From contig CAVWYT010000007.1 of NCBI GenBank assembly GCA_963759295.1, positions 62,001 to 126,000 of the forward strand: 64,000 nucleotides of DNA, given 5' to 3'. Position numbers and translations under genes: made by a program. Numbering within the stretch: the first letter of the stretch is position 1; every line of letters starts with the position of its first letter. Of the stretch, positions 1-8,309 are shown one piece after another. The stretch is from WHSW01 sp963759295. GTDB taxonomy: Bacteria; Actinomycetota; Thermoleophilia; Solirubrobacterales; 70-9. The notes below the pieces were generated by a model. That model was not told where the DNA came from. It saw only the letters and a program-made list of their open reading frames with translations, and made no database searches.

Positions 1-86
1 TCCACGCTTGCGGGGGCGCACGGATAGAAGCCCGGCTCGAGCATCGCCGCCACCAGCTCCGGGCGCTCTGCATCGAGGACGCGCAT
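1..86 (-). CDS. N-terminus of a COG2187-like kinase/ATP-binding protein (partial)
   Basis: The minus strand opens with an ATG at 86 and stays open for 28 codons to the window edge. The peptide begins MRVLDAERPELV and continues MLEPGFYPCAPASV. A short start followed by a helix and then a FYP-x-xP element resembles the beginning of COG2187 proteins, an aminoglycoside-phosphotransferase-like domain fused to a P-loop kinase. The diagnostic ETHISWVFL-type motif would lie just outside the window, so the assignment rests on memory of the family start. No ribosome-binding site is visible upstream. Coding is likely; the function is uncertain. Confidence 0.45.
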   Translation of the reverse strand, partial: MRVLDAERPELVAAMLEPGFYPCAPASV

Positions 87-383
87 CGTCGCTGGCGGCT
101 AGGCGCGCGCGGAGCCGTCCCGGCCGCCGACGGACGCGAACCGCCTCCTCTGGAGCTCGAAGCGATCGGGGTCGCAGCGCCCCCGCGGTCGGTCGGCGTC
201 GAACGGCGAAGGGAGCACGGCCTGCACCTTAGTTCCCGCGCCGACAAGGATCCGACGGGCGTGGGCCGCATCCGGGCCGGCCACGATCCCGAACCGGTGG
301 GTGACTACCGATGGCGAGCTCGATACCAGGGCCTAGGATCGCCGGTAGCGGTCGCCCCAACGAGCCACGGAGGAGGATCAGCG
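87..383. other. Intergenic stretch, no convincing gene
   Basis: About 300 bases separate the left-edge gene from the YbaK-like gene. A minus-strand open frame (99-284) reads a plausible patch, AGPDAAHARRILVGAG, but then degenerates into arginine-rich sequence typical of antisense high-GC frames, so I do not call it. The last bases, 371-377, are the ribosome-binding site aggagga of the next gene. A TAGGAT hexamer at 334-339 could be its -10 element, giving a leader of about 40 bases. Confidence 0.4.
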
Positions 384-857
384 ATGCCTGAACCGATCGA
401 GACCGTCTGTCAGTTCCTGGACGAGCGCGACGTCGCCTACGAGCTCGTCGAGCACGACGAACGCTTCACTGCGGCCGCCGAGGCTCGCGCGTCGGGGGTG
501 GAGCCGCACGACGCCGCCAAGGACGTGCTGTTGAAAGGCGGCGGCGCATACGTGCTGGCCGTGATCCCCGCCTCCGAGCGGCTCGACATGCGAAAGACGC
601 GCGAGCTGCTGGAGGAGGCGAGCGACCTGCGGCTCGCAACCGAGGCCGAGATCGCCGCCGACTTCTCGCAGTTCGAGGTCGGTGCGCTGCCGCCGTTCGG
701 TCCGATCCTCGACGTCTCCCAGATCGTCGACCGCCGGCTGCTGGACCACGCACGGGTGTTGTGCAGCGGCGGCGATCACCGCCACTCGCTGAAGGTCGAC
801 CCCAACGACATGGTTCGACTGGCCAACGCTCGCGTGGCCGATCTCTGTCAGGACTGA
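384..857 (+). CDS. YbaK/EbsC-family aminoacyl-tRNA editing domain protein
   Basis: This 157-residue protein is a free-standing YbaK-type deacylase domain, which in characterised members hydrolyses mischarged aminoacyl-tRNA in trans. The sequence shows the family pattern: an N-terminal CQFLDERDVAYELVEH segment, a central KDVLLKGGGAYVLAVIPAS core with the conserved lysine, and a late GALPPFGPILD glycine-rich motif followed by CSGGDHRHSLKVDP. Length matches the family. The start is set by aggagga at 371-377, seven bases before the ATG. Which amino acid it edits cannot be read from sequence. It stands alone, with the next gene starting about 90 bases downstream. Confidence 0.85.
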   Translation: MPEPIETVCQFLDERDVAYELVEHDERFTAAAEARASGVEPHDAAKDVLLKGGGAYVLAVIPASERLDMRKTRELLEEASDLRLATEAEIAADFSQFEVGALPPFGPILDVSQIVDRRLLDHARVLCSGGDHRHSLKVDPNDMVRLANARVADLCQD

Positions 858-931
858 GCGGTCACCGCGTCCCTTTCGGCCTCTACGGGGTTCGCGGGGA
901 GGGCCGCGCTGAAAACTGGCCCCGGGATGCA

Positions 932-937
932 TATGCT
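932..937 (+). promoter_or_regulatory. Putative -10 box of a leaderless promoter (TATGCT)
   Basis: TATGCT lies seven bases before the ATG at 945. With normal -10 to start-site spacing, transcription would begin at or next to the start codon. No Shine-Dalgarno sequence precedes this gene. The box also argues for 945 rather than the in-frame ATG at 927, which lies upstream of it. Confidence 0.45.
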
Positions 938-944
938 GAGCGCC

Positions 945-1868
945 ATGGAACTTGGCTACGACAAAGAGCTGTACATCCTTGCCTTCGACCACCGCGGCTC
1001 GTTCACGAAACGGTTCGGGATCGAGGGCGCGCCGACGGACGAGCAGATCGACCGAATCGCCGACGGCAAGCACCTGATCTTCGAGGGCCTGGAGGTCGCG
1101 CTCGAGCGCGGCGCCGATCCCTCGGTGACCGGAGCGCTCGTCGACGAGCAGTTCGGCGGACCGCGAGAGGTTCCCGAGGCGGCCAAATCGCGCGGAATCC
1201 GGCTCGCGATGCCGGTCGAGAAGAGTGGACAGAAGGAGTTCGACTTCGAGTACGGCGACGAGTTCGGCGCCCACATCGAGCGCTTCGACCCCGACTTCTC
1301 GAAGGTGCTCGTCCGCTACAACTCCGACGGCGACGCGGACATGAACCGGCGTCAGAGCGAGCGGCTGCGGCGACTCTCCGCCTGGCTCCACGAGCACGAC
1401 CGCAAGTTCCTGTTCGAGCTGCTTGTCCCAGCCGAGGAGGCGCAGCTCGCCTCGGTCGACGGCGACTCGGACCGCTACGACGCCGAGCTCCGCCCGGAGC
1501 TCATGTGCCGGGCGATCGCCGAGCTCCAGGACGCCGGCGTCGAGGCCGACATCTGGAAGATCGAGGGCGTCGATGAGCAGGCCGACTGCGAGCGAATCGC
1601 GGCCCAATGCCGCGCCGGCGGTCGCGAGGGCGTCGTCTGCGTGGTCCTCGGCCGCGGCGCCGACGACGAGAAGGTCGATCACTGGCTCCGCCAGGGCGCC
1701 CCCGTCGACGGCTACGTCGGCTTCGCGATCGGCCGTTCGATCTGGGGCGAGCCGCTCGCCGGCTTCATCGACGGCAGCCTGACTCGCGAGCAGGCCGCTG
1801 CCGGGCTCGCCGACAACTACCTGCGCTTCGTCGAGGTCTACACCTCGGCGGCGACTCCGGCCGCATAG
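945..1868 (+). CDS. DUF2090-domain aldolase-like protein
   Basis: The 307-residue product is a DUF2090 protein, the class I aldolase-like fold found as the C-terminal half of bacterial IolC-type proteins and as free-standing proteins. Visible marks are the N-terminal YILAFDHRGSF strand, a phosphate-site-like LAMPVEKSGQ segment, KVLVRYNSDGD, FLFELLVP, IWKIEGVD with a lysine in the position expected for a barrel active site, VVLGRGAD and GFAIGRSIW. In inositol catabolism the domain has been proposed to cleave 2-deoxy-5-keto-gluconate 6-phosphate, but no iol genes are nearby, so the substrate is unknown. ATG 945 is preferred over 927 because of the TATGCT box at 932. Confidence 0.8.
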   Translation: MELGYDKELYILAFDHRGSFTKRFGIEGAPTDEQIDRIADGKHLIFEGLEVALERGADPSVTGALVDEQFGGPREVPEAAKSRGIRLAMPVEKSGQKEFDFEYGDEFGAHIERFDPDFSKVLVRYNSDGDADMNRRQSERLRRLSAWLHEHDRKFLFELLVPAEEAQLASVDGDSDRYDAELRPELMCRAIAELQDAGVEADIWKIEGVDEQADCERIAAQCRAGGREGVVCVVLGRGADDEKVDHWLRQGAPVDGYVGFAIGRSIWGEPLAGFIDGSLTREQAAAGLADNYLRFVEVYTSAATPAA

Positions 1869-1969
1869 CGCCACCCGTCGGCTCAGCGGCGGCCGCGAGC
1901 CACGGCCTCGCGGACTGGGTAGTCGCTACCAAGCATGGGCCGTGGGGCCTGCGGATGATTCACCGGACC

Positions 1970-2027
1970 ATGGGCTGGAAGCTTCGTGGGGCAAGCGAAG
2001 CAAGGAGTCCACTGCTTCCACGCCCAT
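1970..2027. repeat. Nested inverted repeat in the leader of the M50 protease gene
   Basis: The outer arms are 1970-1982 and 2014-2027, which pair as ATGGGC-TGGAAGC with GCTTCCACGCCCAT, one base bulged. An inner stem pairs CTTCG (1982-1986) with CGAAG (1996-2000). It ends about 30 bases before the GTG start at 2059. There is no T-run, so a simple terminator is unlikely. It could be a folded leader, a protein-binding site or a small dispersed palindromic repeat. Confidence 0.45.
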
Positions 2028-2058
2028 CCGACGACGCTCTGAGCGACGACCGAAGATC

Positions 2059-3339
2059 GTGAGCTCGAGCTTCAAACTCGGCCGGTTCGCCGGCGTCGAG
2101 ATCGGCATCCACTGGAGCTGGTTGGTGATCTTCGCCCTGATCGTCTGGTCGCTGGCCGACGCGGTCTTCCCCGAGACCAACCCCGGGCTCACGGACGGGG
2201 CCTACGTGGCGATGGCCGTGATCGCGGTGCTGGCGTTCTTCGCCTCGCTGCTGCTGCACGAGCTCGGCCACGCGACCCGCGCGCGGCGTGAGGGCATGCA
2301 GATCGCGGGGATCACGCTGTGGATCTTCGGCGGCGTCGCCCAGTTCCGCGGCATGTTCCCCTCGGCCGGCGCCGAGTTCCGGATCGCGATCGCGGGCCCG
2401 ATCGTCTCGCTCGCGATCGGTGTCGTCGCGCTCGCCCTCGCCCTGCTCGCGCCGCTCGGATCCGCGGTCGACGGCGTCGTCTTCTGGCTCGGCTACATCA
2501 ACCTCGTCCTGCTCGGGTTCAACCTGATCCCCGCGCTGCCGCTCGACGGCGGACGCGTTCTGCGCGCGGCGCTCTGGGAGCGCAAGGGCGACTTCCTCGC
2601 CGCGACGCGGACCGCGGCGGCGGTCGGCCAGGGCTTCGGCCAGTTCCTGATCGCCTTCGGGGTGCTCTCGGTGTTACTGGGCGGCGCGATCGGCGGGATC
2701 TGGCTCGTGTTCATCGGCTGGTTCCTGCTCGCGGCGGCGGAGGCCGAACGCGCGGGAGCGGAGACCCACCGGGCGCTGAGCGGTGTCGAGGTGCGCGACG
2801 TGATGGTCGGGCGGCCGGTCACCGTCGACCCGGATGTGACCCTGGATGAGTTCATGCGCAGCTGCTTCTTCCCTCATCGCCACGTCGCCTATCCGGTGCT
2901 CGAGGGCGACCGGCCGGTTGGGTTGATCTCGTTTCGTTCGGTGCTCGAGCTGCCCGAGGACGCCTGGCCCGGCCGCCGGGTTCGCGACGCGATGGTCCCG
3001 CTCGATCGGCTTCCCGAGCTCACCCCTGAGATGCCGTTGGAGGCTGCGGTCGAGCAGCTCGCCGGCACCGATTCGAACCGCGCCCTGGTGCTCAGCGACC
3101 ACCACCTCGCCGGCTTGCTCTCGATCACCGACGCGACCCGGGTGATCGAGGCGCGCCACGGCGGAGTTGCGCCCCCTAACGTTTCGCCGATGAGCGACTC
3201 GGCAATGCCGGCGAGGACCTGGTTCGCCTGTACGCTCCGCCGGACGGGCTCGAGAAGGCCCTCTGCACTGTCTGCGGCTAGGCGATCACGGCCGGCTCGC
3301 GGTGCGGGGCGCCGCCCGCGATCTCGGTCAGCTCGGTGA
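2059..3339 (+). CDS. M50 family site-2-type metalloprotease with CBS domains
   Basis: A 426-residue integral membrane zinc protease of the SpoIVFB/site-2 group. HELGH at residues 67-71 supplies two zinc ligands and the catalytic glutamate; the NLIPALPLDGGR motif at about 155-166 supplies the third ligand. Hydrophobic segments flank both. From about residue 248 a pair of CBS domains follows (VRDVMVGRPVTVDP and VRDAMVPLDRL repeats), which often bind adenyl nucleotides and tune the protease. GTG 2059 is chosen because SSSFKLGRFAGVEIGIHWS is the usual family start; upstream in-frame residues look non-coding. The last 50 residues after EARHGG are arginine/serine rich and overlap the convergent acyltransferase gene by 62 bases, so the natural C-terminus may have been lost. 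Confidence 0.85.
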   Translation: MSSSFKLGRFAGVEIGIHWSWLVIFALIVWSLADAVFPETNPGLTDGAYVAMAVIAVLAFFASLLLHELGHATRARREGMQIAGITLWIFGGVAQFRGMFPSAGAEFRIAIAGPIVSLAIGVVALALALLAPLGSAVDGVVFWLGYINLVLLGFNLIPALPLDGGRVLRAALWERKGDFLAATRTAAAVGQGFGQFLIAFGVLSVLLGGAIGGIWLVFIGWFLLAAAEAERAGAETHRALSGVEVRDVMVGRPVTVDPDVTLDEFMRSCFFPHRHVAYPVLEGDRPVGLISFRSVLELPEDAWPGRRVRDAMVPLDRLPELTPEMPLEAAVEQLAGTDSNRALVLSDHHLAGLLSITDATRVIEARHGGVAPPNVSPMSDSAMPARTWFACTLRRTGSRRPSALSAARRSRPARGAGRRPRSRSAR

Positions 3340-4771
3340 GCGCCTCGGCGATCCCGTCGGCGACCAGGTCGAGGTCGGGGACCAGGTCGCGCGCCGCGTT
3401 GATGCAGAAGAAGATTCGCCCGTCGAAGCTGAACACGGCGATCCCGAGGCCGTGTTCCGCGGCCAGGGGCACCAGGGGCCAGACTGCCTCGAGGCGCGAC
3501 CCGAACGCGTACAGCGGGATTCGCGGCCCCGGCACGTTGGTGACCGTGACATTGAACAGCCGAGTCGCGAACAAGGCGCGGGCGAGGAACGAATGGAGGA
3601 CCGGTGGGGCGTGCGACGCCAGATCGATCAACTCTCGCGATCCGAGCGACTGCGTGCCCGCCTTCAGGTGCTCGGCCTCGTCGACCTGTTGCTGATAGCG
3701 CCGCAGCGGGTCCGGCTCGGCGATCGGTAGGTGGACGAACAGCGAGCTGACCCGGTTGCCGAGCTCCAGGCGCTCGGCCGCAGTCCGCACGTTGACGGGC
3801 ACCATCGCCCGGACCCCGGCCCGCGGCAGCGGCTCGCCGCGATGCTCGAACAGGCGCCTCAGGCCGGCGGCCGAGAGCGCCAGAACGACGTCGTTGACGG
3901 TTCCGCCCAACGATCGCTTGACCGTGGCCAGGTCCTCGAGCTCGAACTCCACCACGGCGAGACGCCGCGTGGCCCCCATCGGCTGGTTGAGGCTCGTCGA
4001 CGGCGCCGCGATCACCTCGTCCCGAGCGAGGACCCCGACGAGCGCGCGCGAGCGATGGAGCGCCTCGCGGGCCCGGTGTGGGTGAACCATGACGCCGATT
4101 CCCGCCCGGGTGGCGCCGACCGCGCGCCGCACCGCGCCGGTCGCCAATCCGATGCCCAGTGAGCCCGCACCGGACGCCAACGCCCCCAGTCGCCGCGCCG
4201 GCCCGGTGCCCGGTTCCGGCGCGCGCGGCGGCATCGGCGACGTGGCCGCGGCGCGGCCGGCCGGCCGGCGGGGCCGCGACCCGGGCTCGGTGTCGAGCAG
4301 CATCTGCGCGGCGTCGACCGAGCCGACGCCGTCGACCATGCAGTGGTGCGTCTTGGTCGCCATCGCCCAACGACCGTCGGAGAGCTCGAGGACCGCGACC
4401 TCCCACAGCGGACGGGCCCGATCCAGGCGCCGGGAGAAGAACTCGCCGGCCCACTCCAGCAGTTCGGGCTCACCGGCCGGCGCCGGGAGGCCGGCCAGGT
4501 GCAGGTGATGGGCGATGTCGAAGCGTTCGTCGTCGACCCACCGCGGCCAGCGCAGACCGCCGGTCCGCGGCTCGGAGAGTCGCTGCCGGTAGCGCGGCAG
4601 ATCGTCGAGCATCGAGAGGAGCTGGGTCCGAAGCGTGGCGATGCTCGGCCTTCCCTCCCCCGCGGGCGGCTCGAAGATCATCACCGCGCCGATGTGCATG
4701 TGGGCGCTTTGGTCGACCTCCTCCAGCTCGAGGAAGGTCGCGTCCAGGGCTGTCAGTGATTCGGCCGGCAT
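3278..4771 (-). CDS. Wax ester synthase/diacylglycerol acyltransferase (WS/DGAT) family protein
   Basis: This 497-residue protein belongs to the WS/DGAT family, which acylates fatty alcohols or diacylglycerol with acyl-CoA to make storage wax esters or triacylglycerol at the membrane. The catalytic HHxxxDG motif is present as HHCMVDG at residues 142-148, preceded by the family-typical PLWEVAVLE and WAMATKTHH. The C-terminal half has VNDVVLALSAAGLR, ELGNRVSSLFVHLP and NVTVTNVPGP, all typical. Full length for the family. ATG 4771 is preferred over an 18-codon longer start because SLTALDATFLELE is the family N-terminus and AGGAG lies about 13 bases upstream. Its role here is probably lipid storage; the precise acceptor cannot be told. 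Confidence 0.9.
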   Translation of the reverse strand: MPAESLTALDATFLELEEVDQSAHMHIGAVMIFEPPAGEGRPSIATLRTQLLSMLDDLPRYRQRLSEPRTGGLRWPRWVDDERFDIAHHLHLAGLPAPAGEPELLEWAGEFFSRRLDRARPLWEVAVLELSDGRWAMATKTHHCMVDGVGSVDAAQMLLDTEPGSRPRRPAGRAAATSPMPPRAPEPGTGPARRLGALASGAGSLGIGLATGAVRRAVGATRAGIGVMVHPHRAREALHRSRALVGVLARDEVIAAPSTSLNQPMGATRRLAVVEFELEDLATVKRSLGGTVNDVVLALSAAGLRRLFEHRGEPLPRAGVRAMVPVNVRTAAERLELGNRVSSLFVHLPIAEPDPLRRYQQQVDEAEHLKAGTQSLGSRELIDLASHAPPVLHSFLARALFATRLFNVTVTNVPGPRIPLYAFGSRLEAVWPLVPLAAEHGLGIAVFSFDGRIFFCINAARDLVPDLDLVADGIAEALTELTEIAGGAPHREPAVIA

Positions 4772-4948
4772 CGCGCCAGAAATTGCTCCTGCCGTGATCG
4801 TCGCGCGCCGGCCGGCTCCCGTCATCGGCAGCCGCCCACGATCGGCTTCGGTGCTCGGTACGGAGATCGATCGCGATCGGCAGGTCGCGCTATCTATGCA
4901 TCCGGCCTCGAACGTGATCTCCCGCGCGCCGACCTCGGCGGGCGCGGG

Positions 4949-5557
4949 CTAGCAGCTCGAGAAGAAGCGCTCGAGCAGGTCGACGATCGCCGGCTCGGTG
5001 AGGGCGGTCGCCGGCTGGAACAGTCCCTGAAGCATGAGCCCGTCGAGGATGACGAGCAGCTGGGGGGCGTGGGCGTGGGGGTCGGCGCATCCGGCACCCG
5101 GCAGCAGCCGCTCCGCGAGCAGCAGGTACTCGCGATGGACCTCGTCGAGGGCGAGCTTGAAGTCCGGGCGCCGCCTCGCCTCCAGCAAGAGCTCGTGCCG
5201 GGCCATTCCGAACCCGGCGCGCTCGCCGCCGAGCCACGGGCGAATGTGCTCGGCGACCAGCTCGGCAGAGCGCCGTGGCTCGTATGGACCGCCGGGGAGC
5301 AGCGCCTCCATCGACCGCACCGCGGGCTGTTCGAGGTCGACCAGGCGGCGCAGGGCCGCGGTCAGCAGCGCCTCGCGGGTCTGGAAGTAGTTGCTGGTCG
5401 AGCCCTCGGGCAGCCCGGCGCGGCGATCGACGGCGCGGTGGGTGAGCCCCCGGCCACCCTCGGCCTGGAGCACTCCCAGAGCGGCGTCGGCGAGCAGGGC
5501 GCGGCGGTCGCGCGGCTCGCTTTGCGCCGCTCTCACTACGGCTGTAGTATCGCTCAT
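4949..5557 (-). CDS. TetR family transcriptional regulator
   Basis: The 202-residue protein has an N-terminal TetR-type helix-turn-helix (DRRALLADAALGVLQAEGGRGLTHRAVDRRAGLPEGSTSNYFQTREALL, about residues 17-65) and a variable helical ligand-binding C-terminus. It is divergent from the cytochrome P450 at 5608, with about 50 bases between start codons, the classic layout of a regulator controlling a catabolic P450. A near-perfect palindrome at 5535-5548 inside its own first codons is a candidate operator. ATG 5557 is the only good start. The inducing ligand is unknown. Confidence 0.9.
   Translation of the reverse strand: MSDTTAVVRAAQSEPRDRRALLADAALGVLQAEGGRGLTHRAVDRRAGLPEGSTSNYFQTREALLTAALRRLVDLEQPAVRSMEALLPGGPYEPRRSAELVAEHIRPWLGGERAGFGMARHELLLEARRRPDFKLALDEVHREYLLLAERLLPGAGCADPHAHAPQLLVILDGLMLQGLFQPATALTEPAIVDLLERFFSSC
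5535..5548. promoter_or_regulatory. Candidate TetR operator (imperfect palindrome)
   Basis: ACTACGGCTGTAGT reads almost the same on both strands (one mismatched pair). It covers codons 4-8 of the TetR gene and lies about 60 bases before the P450 start, where a bound dimer could block both divergent promoters. TetR operators are commonly short palindromes in this position. Binding is inferred. Confidence 0.35.
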
Positions 5558-5607
5558 GCGTCCGAAGTGTGACAGGCGACGGGCGGCGCGGAGAGGAAGT
5601 TGATGCG

Positions 5608-6849
5608 ATGAGCGTGACCGCCGAGCAGGATCTGAACCGGGTCGACGTGGGCGACCTCGAGCACTGGAACGACGGGCCGCCCCACGAGCTGTTCGCGCGG
5701 CTGCGTCGCGAGGCCCCCGTCCACTGGAGCCCCCTCGCCGACTATCCGGACGAGGGCGGGTTCTGGTCGCTGACCAAGGCGGAGGACCTTCGCCGGGTGA
5801 GCCTCGACTGGGAGACCTTCTCCTCGCACGTCGGCGGCGTCCTCGTCCTCGACGACTTCGGGATCCCGCTCGAGGCCCAGCAGCAGCAGATGATCTCCAT
5901 GGATCCGCCGCGCCACGACCGGATCAAGGCGCTCTTTCAGCGCGGGTTCACGCCGAAGCGGATCGCCGAGCACTCCGAGCGGATCCGCGCGATCGTCAAC
6001 CGGGTCCTCGACCGGGTCGCCGACCGTGGCGAGTGCGACCTCGTCAACGATGTCGCCGGCCCGGTGGTCTCGCGGGTGATCGGCTCATTCATCGGCACGC
6101 CCGAGGAGGACGACCGCCGCCACATGGAGGAGACCAACATGGTCCTCGGGTTCGGCGACGACGACCTGCGCCCGACCGAGGAGGCGGTGGCCGAGGTGAT
6201 GACCCGCTCCTGGGACGAGACCATGGAGATGATCGCCGAGCGCCGGGCGAACCCGGGCATGAACGATCTCATGGACGTGCTGGTGCACTCCGTGGTCGAC
6301 GGCGAGCAGCTCAGCGACGTCGAGATCTGGATGGGCCTCGGGCTGCTCGGCGCCGCGGGCAACGACAGCACCCGAGCCGTGTTCACGAGCGGCATGCTCG
6401 GGCTGTTTGAGAACCCCGACCAGCTCCGGCTGCTTGTCGGCGACCCGACGCTGATCGAGGGCGCGGTCGAGGAGCTGCTGCGCCTGTATCCGGCGTTCGC
6501 CCACTTCCGGCGCACGGCGACCAGGGATGCCGAGCTGCGCGGCATGACGATTCGCAGGGGCGACAAGGTTCTGCTCTGGTACGTGTCGGGCAACCGCGAC
6601 GAGGACGTCTACGCCGAACCGCAACGGCTCGACGTCAGCCGCGCCCCCGACCACCAGGCGTTCGGCGCCGGCGGGCGCCACTTCTGCCTCGGGGCTTCGC
6701 TCGCACGCCTCGAGATACGGACCCTGCTGACCGAGACCCTGCGCCGCTTCCCGGACATCGAGCTCGCCGGCGAGCCCGCCCGGGCGCGCTCGATGTTCCT
6801 CAACCAGCTCAAGACGCTGCCGGTCCGCTACACCCCCGAGCGCGCCTGA
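5608..6849 (+). CDS. Cytochrome P450
   Basis: A 413-residue soluble bacterial P450. The heme-binding loop is FGAGGRHFCLGASLARLE with the axial cysteine at about residue 360. The K-helix ExxR motif is E289-L-L-R292. The I-helix reads LLGAAGNDSTR, so the usual acid/alcohol pair (D-T) is D-S-T, a small departure. The layout and the INHP/NDxTR-like context resemble CYP groups that oxidise terpenes, steroids or fatty acids, but I cannot name the family. ATG 5608 follows a gagaggaagt ribosome-binding site; the ferredoxin partner is not adjacent, although a ferredoxin-reductase-like gene lies at 20239-21477. Probably controlled by the divergent TetR gene. Confidence 0.93.
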   Translation: MSVTAEQDLNRVDVGDLEHWNDGPPHELFARLRREAPVHWSPLADYPDEGGFWSLTKAEDLRRVSLDWETFSSHVGGVLVLDDFGIPLEAQQQQMISMDPPRHDRIKALFQRGFTPKRIAEHSERIRAIVNRVLDRVADRGECDLVNDVAGPVVSRVIGSFIGTPEEDDRRHMEETNMVLGFGDDDLRPTEEAVAEVMTRSWDETMEMIAERRANPGMNDLMDVLVHSVVDGEQLSDVEIWMGLGLLGAAGNDSTRAVFTSGMLGLFENPDQLRLLVGDPTLIEGAVEELLRLYPAFAHFRRTATRDAELRGMTIRRGDKVLLWYVSGNRDEDVYAEPQRLDVSRAPDHQAFGAGGRHFCLGASLARLEIRTLLTETLRRFPDIELAGEPARARSMFLNQLKTLPVRYTPERA

Positions 6850-6899
6850 TCCGGCGCGCGCCGAACGGCGGCGGGCGAACGCGCTGCCAGACTTCCTCA

Positions 6900-8309
6900 A
6901 TGGCCGAGGATCGAGGCAAGGGGCCGACGCGGGGTCGCGTGGCCCGGAGCGCGAGGCTGGGGCGGGTGGCCGCCGGCGGCGCCGTTCGCTGGGCCGGCGA
7001 TCGGTTCGACCGCGGCACCGCCGACGACCGCCAGCGGCGCCGCGGCGACCGCGTCGTCGCGACGATCGACTCGCTCGTCGACCAGCTCGCGGTGATGCGC
7101 GGCGCGGCGATGAAGGCCGGTCAGGTGCTGTCGACGATCGAGTTCCCCGGCCTCGACCCGGATCAGGCGGCCTATTTGCAGCAACGACTCGCCTCGCTGC
7201 GCGACGACGTCCCGGCGGTCGGCTGGAAGCAGATGCGCGCGGTGCTGGAGGGCGAGTGGGGCGCGCCGCCCGAGCAGGTGCTGGAGAGCATCGACCCCGA
7301 GCCCGCGGCGGCGGCGAGCATCGGCCAGGTCCATCGCGGCCGCACCCGCGAAGGCCTCGAGGTCGCGGTCAAGGTCCAGTACCCCGGGATCGCCGAGGCG
7401 GTCGAGTCCGACATGCGCAATCTGCGGATGCTGTCGCCGATCCTGCGCCGGCTGATGCCCGGGCTCGACGTCAGGGACGTGCTCGCCGAGCTGGCGCAGC
7501 GGATCACCGAGGAATGCGACTACGAGCTCGAGGCTCAGAGCCACCGCCGCGTTGCGCGCTTCTGGCGCGCGCACCCGTTCGTCCGGGTCCCGAGCGTCGA
7601 TACCGAGCTCAGCCGCCGCCGGGCGCTGGTCACCGAGTGGGTGGACGGGATCGACTTCGACGAGGTCGCGGAGCGAGAGGACTCGGTGCGCGACCGGTTC
7701 GCCGAGATCGTCTATCGCTTCTTCTACTCCTCGGCCGGCGAGCTCGACCTCGCGCTCGGCGACCCGCATCCCGGCAACTACCTGCTCTGCCCCGACGACC
7801 GGGTCGCCTTCTTCGACTTCGGCATGGTCCGCGATCTGCCGCGGGGCTACCTGCGCCGTGAGGGCGTCGTCTTGGCCGCGATTCGCGCCGGTGAGCCCGG
7901 GGCGCTGGTCAACGCGATGCGCGAGCTCGGCTACCTGCCCGGCCTCTCCGCCGAATGGGACGGTGCGGTATTGCTCGAGCAGATGCGCGAGGCCGGCTGG
8001 TGGTTCCTCGGCGATGAGCGGCTGCGGCTCGCGCCCGAGGACCTGTGGCGCGGCACGGAGTCGATGCGGGAACGATCCGGCGGCGAGGCGATCGAGCAGA
8101 TGCGTCGGATGACGCTGCCGACCGAGGCGCTACTGCTGCGCAGGATGGAGGGGTTGCTGTTCCAGATCGCTTCGACCCTGCGGGCGAGCGCCGACTGGGG
8201 CGCCCTGCTCTCCGAGCTGATCGAGGGCGCAGAGCCGGCGACGCGGCTCGGCGCCGAGCATGCGCGGTGGCTCGCGGCGGGCGCTAGAGGCCGCGGTAGT
8301 GGCGCTTGA
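6900..8309 (+). CDS. ABC1/AarF/UbiB family atypical kinase
   Basis: The 469-residue protein carries the signature of the UbiB/ADCK family: KxGQ motif as MKAGQVLS (about residues 70-77), the alanine-rich loop AAAASIGQVHRG, the VAVKVQYPG lysine strand, the E-x-D-Y-E-L-E-A segment, the catalytic loop LGDPHPGNYLL and the metal-binding DFGMV. In bacteria the family supports quinone biosynthesis or membrane lipid handling as an ATPase rather than a protein kinase. No ubiquinone or menaquinone genes are nearby. It starts 50 bases after the P450, so both may share a transcript. Its 3' end overlaps the convergent NlpC-like gene by 26 bases. Confidence 0.9.
   Translation: MAEDRGKGPTRGRVARSARLGRVAAGGAVRWAGDRFDRGTADDRQRRRGDRVVATIDSLVDQLAVMRGAAMKAGQVLSTIEFPGLDPDQAAYLQQRLASLRDDVPAVGWKQMRAVLEGEWGAPPEQVLESIDPEPAAAASIGQVHRGRTREGLEVAVKVQYPGIAEAVESDMRNLRMLSPILRRLMPGLDVRDVLAELAQRITEECDYELEAQSHRRVARFWRAHPFVRVPSVDTELSRRRALVTEWVDGIDFDEVAEREDSVRDRFAEIVYRFFYSSAGELDLALGDPHPGNYLLCPDDRVAFFDFGMVRDLPRGYLRREGVVLAAIRAGEPGALVNAMRELGYLPGLSAEWDGAVLLEQMREAGWWFLGDERLRLAPEDLWRGTESMRERSGGEAIEQMRRMTLPTEALLLRRMEGLLFQIASTLRASADWGALLSELIEGAEPATRLGAEHARWLAAGARGRGSGA

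Noticed and set aside
99..284. A 61-codon minus-strand frame near the left edge
   Set aside because: It has a short plausible patch but no motif, no ribosome-binding site and Arg-rich remainder.
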